DNA of 7,411 nt from an uncultured Eubacteriales bacterium (GTDB taxonomy: Bacteria > Bacillota > Clostridia > Oscillospirales > Oscillospiraceae): contig URDK01000110.1 in assembly GCA_900546485.1 (NCBI GenBank), positions 1 through 7,411 on the forward strand, given 5' to 3'. Below, piece by piece: positions 1 through 4,939 of this stretch; the first letter of the stretch is position 1, and each line of letters starts with the position of its first letter. Made by a program: the position numbers and the translations under genes. The notes under the pieces are model-generated. The model was not told the DNA's origin. It worked only from the letters and a program-made list of their open reading frames with translations, and ran no database searches.

Positions 1-55
1 GACTCAAGTCCGCCGTCTTCGGCATTACGTTTGCTACCCACTTTATCTTGTCCAT
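1..55 (-). CDS. dpaL: Probable diaminopropionate ammonia-lyase, N-terminus only (runs off window start)
   Basis: An ATG at 55-53 (minus) opens a frame of 18 codons, MDKIKWVANVMPKTADLS, which leaves the window. A strong GGAGGT ribosome binding site lies at 64-69, 8 nt before the start, and the ygfK stop is only 17 nt upstream, so it should be translated from the same transcript. The IKWV..MPKT opening resembles, from memory, the N-termini of clostridial 2,3-diaminopropionate ammonia-lyases (YgeX/DpaL), PLP enzymes that convert diaminopropionate to pyruvate and two ammonia. That enzyme belongs to the same gene neighbourhood in E. coli (ygeX near ygfK and ssnA) and would fit as a late step of purine catabolism. 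None of the catalytic PLP region is visible, so the identity rests on 18 residues plus context. Confidence 0.6.
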   Translation of the reverse strand, partial: MDKIKWVANVMPKTADLS

Positions 56-72
56 ATTTAATGACCTCCGAA

Positions 73-1776
73 TCAGTCGTACATCAGCCAGGGGAAGCGC
101 TTGGCGACGGTCTCGATGACCTCGGCTATCTCAGCCGGGACAGCGGAGCCCTCCGCGCCGAGCTCGTAGACATAGCTCTCGCCGGCAAGACGGACGGCAA
201 ACTTCGTCTTTTCCGCGTTGACCGGCGCAAAGCCGCTGTTGGAGCTTTCCGCCATCTCCTCGGTGTTGCAGAAGAGGGTCAGCTTCTCGAGATAGGGCGC
301 ATGCTTTTCGGGGCAGAAGCTCGCGCAGTTGCCACACTCGTTGCACATGCCGTCGATGTGGAGCATCTGAGTCCGGCCCTCGACCGGGATGACCACGTTG
401 GCGCGGTTCGGGCAGAGCGTGGCGCAGCTGCCGCAGACCGTCTTGCACAGGGGGGCAAACTCAACGAACTCCGCCTTGGACTTGCGCTTGCGGCCGTTGC
501 GCACCGCGCCCGCAGGCCCGCAGAGGGTTTTCGCGAGGCGCTCGAGTGTCTCGGCGTCCGGCTTCGGGGGCGGGTTTATCGAGGCCTTCTCAAGGGCCAG
601 GGCCATGGAGTTCAGCCTGTGGTAGCCGCCCGGCTTGAGAATGTCGGTGCAGACCGTGATGGGCATCAGCCCGGCCGCGTACAGCTCCGCCATGTTCTGG
701 GCGTTTGCGCCGCCGCAGTAGCTGATGGGCAGCTCGCCGTCGAACTCGCGGGTCAGCGCCGCCGCAACGCCGAGGCTCAGAGGCAGCAGAGTCCGGCCGC
801 TCATGTACATCGCCTCGTCGGGCAGCTCGCCGCGCAGCACCTGCACGGGGAAGGTGTTGGTCAGCTTCACGCCGAAGGAGAGGCCCAGGGCCGCAGCCTT
901 CTCACGCAGGCGGCCTATCATCGGCACCGCGTCCGCATACTGCAGGTCGGACTCAAACTGCTCGCGGCCGAAGCTGATATCCGTGAAGCCCAGGTCGTCG
1001 AGAGCCTTGCGGGCGTAGTCGTAGCCCAGCAGGGTGGGATTGCACTTGAGGTAGAGGTTCAGGCCCTTAACCTCCATGAGATAGCTCGCGATGCCCTCTA
1101 TCTCGCCGGCGGGACAGCCGTGCATCGTGGAGAGCGTGATGCTGCTGCACACGTTGGGGGAGATGGCGTCGACGTCGGCGGCGGTCATGGCCTTGCACCT
1201 CGGCAGAGCCTCGATGAGAGCCTCGCGGCACTCGCGCCAGATGGCGGTCTGGGAGGCGTCCTTCAGGCCCTCGATGAAGCGGTCTATCTTCTCGCTCTTG
1301 ATGCCCGCAAGGTCGTAGCCGACGCTCATGTTAAACACAAAGCCGTCCTGCCTGCCCAGGGAGAGCTCCTTGGCCAGCAGATGCAGGAGGAACCAGGCCT
1401 TTATGTACTCCTCATAGGCCTGCTGTACGGTGAGCTCGGTGCTCCACTCACAGTTGTAGCCCTCGTCCTCGGCAAGAATGCAGGGCTTCGAAACATGCAG
1501 GTCCTCGCCGTCGATTATCTGCACGGTCTTGAGCTCGAACATGCGGCCGCCGCAGACGTAGGACGCCGCAATGTTCTGCGCGAGCTGGGTGTTCGGGCCC
1601 GCAGCGGGGCCTATCGGGGTCTCAAGGAAACGGCCCATGAAGGGCGCGGGGCGCAGCTCGCCGTCACCGGCCTTGTAGAGCTTCTTGCAGCCGAATACGG
1701 AGCCGCTCTCCTCCCACTCGCCGAGAACCCAGTCCAGCAGGTTCCGGAAGGGGATGCAGTGCATACGGTCGCTCAT
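73..1776 (-). CDS. ygfK: YgfK-like flavin/iron-sulfur oxidoreductase, short form without the GltD-like domain
   Basis: This 567-residue protein matches the two ends of YgfK (annotated in databases as putative selenate reductase subunit; more recently linked to anaerobic purine/urate breakdown). Residues about 1-420 resemble a dihydroorotate/dihydropyrimidine dehydrogenase-type FMN barrel: GPAAGP at 56-61, STMHGCP at 216-222, LKCNPT at 243-248, KLTNT at 304-308, GGAN at 355-358 and KPGGY at 381-385. Two iron-sulfur motifs follow, C444-x3-C-x2-C-x3-CP and C478-x2-C-x2-C-x3-CP, likely two [4Fe-4S] clusters, then a YgfK-type C-terminal tail. E. coli YgfK is about 1030 residues and has a GltD-like FAD/NAD(P)H module between these parts; here only a basic linker of about 25 residues (RNGRKRKSK) remains. 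The start is set by AGGAGG 8 nt before the ATG. It lies 35 nt after ssnA and 17 nt before the probable dpaL start, so it is an operon member. It is presumably cytoplasmic; substrate and electron donor are inferred, not shown. Confidence 0.85.
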   Translation of the reverse strand: MSDRMHCIPFRNLLDWVLGEWEESGSVFGCKKLYKAGDGELRPAPFMGRFLETPIGPAAGPNTQLAQNIAASYVCGGRMFELKTVQIIDGEDLHVSKPCILAEDEGYNCEWSTELTVQQAYEEYIKAWFLLHLLAKELSLGRQDGFVFNMSVGYDLAGIKSEKIDRFIEGLKDASQTAIWRECREALIEALPRCKAMTAADVDAISPNVCSSITLSTMHGCPAGEIEGIASYLMEVKGLNLYLKCNPTLLGYDYARKALDDLGFTDISFGREQFESDLQYADAVPMIGRLREKAAALGLSFGVKLTNTFPVQVLRGELPDEAMYMSGRTLLPLSLGVAAALTREFDGELPISYCGGANAQNMAELYAAGLMPITVCTDILKPGGYHRLNSMALALEKASINPPPKPDAETLERLAKTLCGPAGAVRNGRKRKSKAEFVEFAPLCKTVCGSCATLCPNRANVVIPVEGRTQMLHIDGMCNECGNCASFCPEKHAPYLEKLTLFCNTEEMAESSNSGFAPVNAEKTKFAVRLAGESYVYELGAEGSAVPAEIAEVIETVAKRFPWLMYD

Positions 1777-1811
1777 TTTACTTGCCTCCTATTTATTACA
1801 CAAAATTATTC

Positions 1812-3143
1812 TCAACCGTTGAGTGCGCCCCAGAGGCGCTCCGCGCTCTCCATGACGCGGGCGTTTATCGCAGCCTCGTCCGCATAGTTGAGCTCGCGGT
1901 CCTTGACGAGGACCTTGCCGTTCACGACGGTGTGCGTGCAGCGCCTGCCCTCAAAGCCGAAGAGGATGTGTCCGTCGATGTTGGCGTCGGAGAAGGGGGT
2001 GAAGGGGCGGTAGTCGAACACCGCGACATCCGCCGCCGCGCCCGGCTTTATGACGCCGAACTCGCGGCCGAAGTACTTGCCCGCTATCTTCGGGTTGTTC
2101 TTGAAGAGCATATCGGTCGCCTCGCACCAGCCGACGTTCGGGTGGCAGGCGTTGTGGCGCTGGATGCCGACAACGGTCTTGCAGGACTCGATCATGTCGT
2201 GCGTGTAGGCGTCTGTGCCCAGGCCGACCAGAATGCCCTTGGCGTACATCTGCAGCACCGGCGAGCAGCCGACGGCGTTGGACATATTGCTCTGCGGGTT
2301 GTTCACGACCATCGTGTCCGTGGCCTTGATGATATCCATCTCTGCCGTGTTCAGGTGGATGCAGTGGCCAAGCACCGTCATGGGACCGAGTATGCCGTGG
2401 TCCTGCAGCCTCTGCACCGGGCGGCGGCCGTAGTTTTGCAGGCTGTCGTACACGTCGTTCATGCCCTCCGCGACGTGGATGTGGAAGCCGGTCATGCCGT
2501 CGTTGGCCTTGACCATGCGCTCGAAGGTCTTGTCCGAGATCGTGAAAAGCGCGTGGCCGCCGAACATGGCCTTTATCATCTCGCTGTTCTCGGCCTTCGC
2601 CCACTTTATGAACTCCGCGTTCTCTTCGATGGAGTCGAGGGACTTCTGCTCGCCGTCGCGGTCGGAGACCTCGTAGCAGAGGCAGGCGCGGATGCCGAGC
2701 TCCTGCGTGACCTCGGCGATCGCCGCAAGGCTGCCGCGTATCGCGCCGAAGCCTGCATGGTGGTCGAAGATGGTCGTGACGCCCATCTTGAGGCTGTCCA
2801 CAACGGTGCAGTAGGCGCTGGCCTTGGTGGATTCGATGTCGAGATGCCTGTCTATGTTCCACCAGGTGCCTTCAAGCACCTCAAGGAAGTTCGTCGGAGC
2901 GTTGCCCTTTATCGAGAGGCCGCGGGCAAGGCCGGAATATATGTGAGTGTGCGCGTTTATGAGGCCCGGCATGATGACGCCGCCGTGGGAGTCCAGATAC
3001 TCGGCGTCCGGATACTGCGCGCGCAGCGCGGTCTCGTCCCCCGCCGCGACTATCGTGCCGCCGTCGCATACCACCGCGCCGTGCTCAAAATAGGGGTTCT
3101 CCGCGTCCCTGGTGATGAGCCTTCCGTTTCCAATGATAAGCAT
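1812..3143 (-). CDS. ssnA: SsnA-family aminohydrolase (amidohydrolase superfamily)
   Basis: The 443-residue protein matches the length and layout of SsnA (about 442 residues in E. coli), a metal-dependent amidohydrolase related to chlorohydrolases and guanine deaminases. Likely metal ligands are visible: H65 and H67 in NAHTH, H223 in HIHVAE, H260/H263 in VLGHCIHL, and D311 in GLGTDAYTHD. Small beta-sandwich segments flank the barrel (residues about 1-58 and 370-443, including KPGAAADVAVFD). In purine clusters SsnA is found with YgfK, hydantoinase and xanthine dehydrogenase-type genes, and probably deaminates or hydrolyses a ring intermediate; the exact substrate is not established from sequence. 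The ATG at 3143 has a GAGGTG site 5 nt upstream. It is the first gene of the ssnA-ygfK-dpaL transcript and is preceded by a leader of about 180 nt with a terminator-like hairpin, so premature termination may control it. Confidence 0.9.
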   Translation of the reverse strand: MLIIGNGRLITRDAENPYFEHGAVVCDGGTIVAAGDETALRAQYPDAEYLDSHGGVIMPGLINAHTHIYSGLARGLSIKGNAPTNFLEVLEGTWWNIDRHLDIESTKASAYCTVVDSLKMGVTTIFDHHAGFGAIRGSLAAIAEVTQELGIRACLCYEVSDRDGEQKSLDSIEENAEFIKWAKAENSEMIKAMFGGHALFTISDKTFERMVKANDGMTGFHIHVAEGMNDVYDSLQNYGRRPVQRLQDHGILGPMTVLGHCIHLNTAEMDIIKATDTMVVNNPQSNMSNAVGCSPVLQMYAKGILVGLGTDAYTHDMIESCKTVVGIQRHNACHPNVGWCEATDMLFKNNPKIAGKYFGREFGVIKPGAAADVAVFDYRPFTPFSDANIDGHILFGFEGRRCTHTVVNGKVLVKDRELNYADEAAINARVMESAERLWGALNG

Positions 3144-3191
3144 GTCAACACCTCTATTTAAAAATATTTTTTAGCTTAAACTTTTTGTCAG

Positions 3192-3224
3192 GAAAAACGA
3201 AGGGGGCGCCTGTCCGGCGCCCCC
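3192..3224 (-). terminator. Leader terminator hairpin upstream of ssnA
   Basis: On the minus strand GGGGGCGCC (3224-3216) pairs perfectly with GGCGCCCCC (3210-3202) around the loop GGACA, followed by TTCGTTTTTCC. The T-run lies only on the minus-strand side; the plus-strand side continues GCTCAGG, so it would act on transcription toward ssnA. No minus-strand gene lies upstream for it to end (hydA points away), which makes it a likely conditional terminator inside the ssnA leader rather than an ordinary gene-end terminator. The four bases before the T5 make the U-tract imperfect. Confidence 0.6.
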
Positions 3225-3242
3225 GCTCAGGTGCGCAGACAG
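3210..3242 (-). promoter_or_regulatory. Alternative antiterminator helix in the ssnA leader
   Basis: On the minus strand CTGTCTGCGC (3242-3233) can pair with GCGCCGGACAG (3220-3210): 10 base pairs including one G-U, with a single bulged C. The right-hand strand uses most of the left arm, the whole loop and the first base of the right arm of the terminator at 3224-3202, so the two structures cannot coexist. Read directly from base complementarity; its function is an inference. Confidence 0.5.
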
Positions 3243-3328
3243 ATTAAAAATGCTTGGATTTAAGCAGGAAATGACCCGTGTGCGCAACACTTCGTTACAG
3301 TCATCAAATATTTAACACTTACGCTATC

Positions 3329-3357
3329 ATAATAACAAATAGTTGAAATCGATGCAA
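3329..3357 (-). promoter_or_regulatory. Sigma-A-type promoter for ssnA-ygfK
   Basis: On the minus strand a -35 TTGCAT (3357-3352), a 17-bp spacer and a -10 TATTAT (3334-3329) are present, with an extended -10 TG directly before it (TGTTATTAT). Transcription would start near 3322, giving a leader of about 180 nt. Both hexamers match consensus at 4-5 of 6 positions with ideal spacing. Confidence 0.65.
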
Positions 3358-3373
3358 GAACTTTTTTATGAAA

Positions 3374-3396
3374 ACAAAAATTTTGTAAGAATTTAC
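3374..3396. promoter_or_regulatory. AT-rich inverted repeats between the divergent promoters, possible operator
   Basis: ACAAAA-A-TTTTGT (3374-3386) is a perfect 13-bp palindrome, immediately followed by and sharing bases with GTAA-N4-TTAC (3385-3396). Both sit between the two -35 boxes (3357 and 3407), where a regulator could act on both promoters. The region is AT-rich, so short palindromes may occur by chance. Confidence 0.3.
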
Positions 3397-3406
3397 GATA
3401 GAGACG

Positions 3407-3435
3407 TTGTTATTTTTGGCAACAGGGCGTATAAT
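3407..3435 (+). promoter_or_regulatory. Sigma-A-type promoter for hydA
   Basis: TTGTTA (3407-3412), a 17-bp spacer and a perfect TATAAT (3430-3435) predict a start near 3442, only about 30 nt before the hydA ATG. The short leader contrasts with the long ssnA leader on the other strand, and leaves room for little beyond the ribosome binding site. Confidence 0.7.
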
Positions 3436-3471
3436 CGGGGCATAACAGATGATAAAGGGGGCAAATAAGCC

Positions 3472-4836
3472 ATGCTCTGCATTAAAAACGGGACAATAGT
3501 CGGCCCCGACGGGAGTGTCAAGGCCGATCTGTACGTCGAAAACGGTCGCATAGCCGCTGTTGGAGGTGACCTGCCCTATGACGAGAGCTGGGACGCTGCC
3601 GGATGCCTGCTGTTTCCCGGCTTCATAGACGCTCACACGCACCTGGAGATGGACACGGGCAGCACGGTGACGGCGGACAGCTTCGCCTCCGGCACAGCAG
3701 CGGCGCTGGCGGGCGGTACGACGGTGATACTGGACTTCGCCACGCAGGACCGCGGACACACTCTGGCCGAGGCGCTGGAGGCCTGGCACGGCCGCGCCGA
3801 CGGGCACTGCTCCTGCGACTACGGCTTCCACATGGCTGTGACGGACTGGAACGAGGCCACGCGCGCCGAGCTTGCGGACATGGAGCGCGAGGGCGTCACG
3901 AGCTTCAAGGCGTACATGGCCTATGAGAATCTCCGCTTGGGAGACCGTGAGTTGCTGGCGCTTTTCGAGGCGACGGCGGACATTGGTGTCGTAGGCGTGC
4001 ACTGCGAGCTGGGCGACGAGGTCAACCGGCGCGTTGCCGCCAATCTGGCGGCGGGGCGGACCGGCCCTGAGTGGCATCCTCGGAGCCGCCCGAACGAGGT
4101 GGAGTCCCTGGCGATCCGCCGCTGCCTGGCGCTGGCGCGCGAGGCCGGGGGCGCGGCCTGGGTTGTGCATCTGAGCACCCGCGAGGGCCTGGCCGAGATA
4201 GAGGCTGCGCGGCGCGCGGGCCAGCGTGTGCTGGTCGAGACCTGCCCGCAGTACCTGACGCTGACCGAGGAGGTCTACGAAAAGCCAAACTTTGAGGGTG
4301 CGAAGTTCGTCTGCTCACCGCCGATCCGCTCCGAGGCCGATAAGGCTGAGCTCTGGGCAGGTATCAAGAGGGAAGAGGTTGACATAATATCGACAGACCA
4401 CTGCTCGTTCAACTTCAAGCATCAGAAGGAGCTGGGCCGCGGGGACTTTTCAAAGATACCGAACGGCCTGCCGGGGATAGAGCACCGGCCGATGCTGCTG
4501 TGGAACGAGGGCGTGAACACCGGCCGCATGAGCGCGGAGGAGTTCTGCCGCCTGCTGTCGACAGAACCTGCAAAGGCCTTCGGCATGTACCCGCGCAAGG
4601 GCGAGCTGAAGGTCGGGGCGGACGCGGACATCGTGGTCTGGGACCCGGAAGCGACGATGCGGCTGACGGCGACGGACATGAACATGCTGGCAGATTACAG
4701 CCCCTGGGAGGGCGCGCAGCTGCGCGGCCTGCCGAAGGCGGTGTTCCTGCACGGCGAGCTGGCGGCGGAGCGCGGCCGCGTAAAGAAGCCCTGCCTTGGA
4801 CGGTTCGTGCAGCGCGGAAAGAGCCTGGGCTTTTAA
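3472..4836 (+). CDS. hydA: Dihydropyrimidinase/D-hydantoinase-family amidohydrolase
   Basis: The 454-residue product has the full binuclear-metal signature of cyclic amidohydrolases: H55 and H57 in DAHTH, K146 in SFKAYMAY (the lysine carboxylated in this family), H177 in GVHCE, H233 in VVHLST and D309 in STDHC. It also has the family's C-terminal KVGADADIVVWDP segment. Such enzymes open six- or five-membered cyclic ureides (dihydropyrimidines, hydantoins). Length and sequence are close to E. coli HyuA/YgeZ (about 461 residues), whose gene lies in the same neighbourhood as ssnA and ygfK, so a ring-opening step in purine breakdown is the likely role; allantoinase-like substrates cannot be excluded. 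The ATG is preceded by a GGGGG ribosome binding site at 3457-3461, 10 nt upstream. It is divergent from ssnA with its own promoter, and monocistronic judging by the terminator 8 nt after the stop codon. Confidence 0.88.
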   Translation: MLCIKNGTIVGPDGSVKADLYVENGRIAAVGGDLPYDESWDAAGCLLFPGFIDAHTHLEMDTGSTVTADSFASGTAAALAGGTTVILDFATQDRGHTLAEALEAWHGRADGHCSCDYGFHMAVTDWNEATRAELADMEREGVTSFKAYMAYENLRLGDRELLALFEATADIGVVGVHCELGDEVNRRVAANLAAGRTGPEWHPRSRPNEVESLAIRRCLALAREAGGAAWVVHLSTREGLAEIEAARRAGQRVLVETCPQYLTLTEEVYEKPNFEGAKFVCSPPIRSEADKAELWAGIKREEVDIISTDHCSFNFKHQKELGRGDFSKIPNGLPGIEHRPMLLWNEGVNTGRMSAEEFCRLLSTEPAKAFGMYPRKGELKVGADADIVVWDPEATMRLTATDMNMLADYSPWEGAQLRGLPKAVFLHGELAAERGRVKKPCLGRFVQRGKSLGF

Positions 4837-4844
4837 AGAGTTTG

Positions 4845-4886
4845 AAAGCTTCGTCCACCTTGGCAAAGGTGGACGAAGCTTTTTTA
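4845..4886 (+). terminator. Rho-independent terminator of hydA
   Basis: A perfect 16-bp stem (4845-4860 with 4867-4882) around a TGGCAA loop runs into a T-run, TTTTTT at 4880-4885, just after the hydA stop codon at 4836. This is a textbook intrinsic terminator on the plus strand. Confidence 0.9.
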
Positions 4887-4893
4887 CCGCTGT

Positions 4894-4928
4894 GCGCAAA
4901 AATCGGGGGCCCAACCGGGCCCCCGATT
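4894..4928 (-). terminator. Rho-independent terminator of the ABC transporter operon
   Basis: A perfect 12-bp stem (4901-4912 with 4917-4928, loop of 4) is followed on the minus strand by TTTTT in GATTTTTGCGC. It lies 11 nt beyond the stop codon of the exporter gene at 4940. On the plus strand it is followed by CTGTTTGGG, so it may weakly act both ways. Confidence 0.85.
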
Positions 4929-4939
4929 CTGTTTGGGTG

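Larger units (their letters stand above)
3144..3322 (-). ncRNA. Candidate structured leader RNA (attenuator/riboswitch-like) of ssnA-ygfK
   Basis: The predicted ssnA transcript starts near 3322 and carries about 180 nt before the ATG. Reading the minus strand, several helices can be drawn: ATGAC (3304-3300) with GTCAT (3275-3271); inside it GTGT/ACAC around a TGCGC loop (3290-3278); a hairpin TGCTT/AAGCA (3266-3251); then an antiterminator-like pairing of 3242-3233 with 3220-3210 that excludes the terminator at 3224-3202. A 7-nt match, GCTTAAA (3265-3259) with TTTAAGC (3180-3174), could close a long-range helix. This ordering of upstream folded domain, switching strand, terminator and ribosome binding site is how many Firmicute riboswitches are built. 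I see no match to the purine riboswitch core or another class I know. The structure was drawn by eye without energies or covariation. Confidence 0.5.

Noticed and set aside
1804..1814. TGA at the end of ssnA as a selenocysteine codon, given the selenium-linked neighbourhood
   Set aside because: The frame meets TAA two codons later, SsnA is already full length, and no selenocysteine is expected there.
31..1887. 618-codon open frame on the plus strand opposite ygfK
   Set aside because: It is antisense to a well-conserved gene, has low-complexity Ala/Val/Arg/His-rich sequence typical of GC-rich shadow frames and no family resemblance. The same applies to the long plus-strand frames opposite ssnA (1782-3161) and the exporter (4796-5638, 5729-6679).
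3246..3266. Hairpin TGCTT/AAGCA followed by T5 as a second terminator (minus strand)
   Set aside because: A 5-bp AT-containing stem is too weak to be a convincing intrinsic terminator; it is kept only as a possible part of the leader fold.
3260..3304. 14-codon leader-peptide frame (MTVTKCCAHGSFPA) in the ssnA leader
   Set aside because: It has no ribosome binding site and no run of regulatory codons, so peptide-based attenuation is unlikely; an RNA-based switch fits better.
3430..3461. TATAATCGGGG followed by CATAA upstream of hydA, reminiscent of the 5' end of a purine riboswitch
   Set aside because: The rest of the purine aptamer (the TTTCTACC-type junction and the closing stem) is missing before the ATG, and TATAAT is better explained as the hydA -10 box.
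3319..4170. 283-codon minus-strand frame opposite the first half of hydA
   Set aside because: It is antisense to hydA, runs through both promoters of the intergenic region and resembles no protein.
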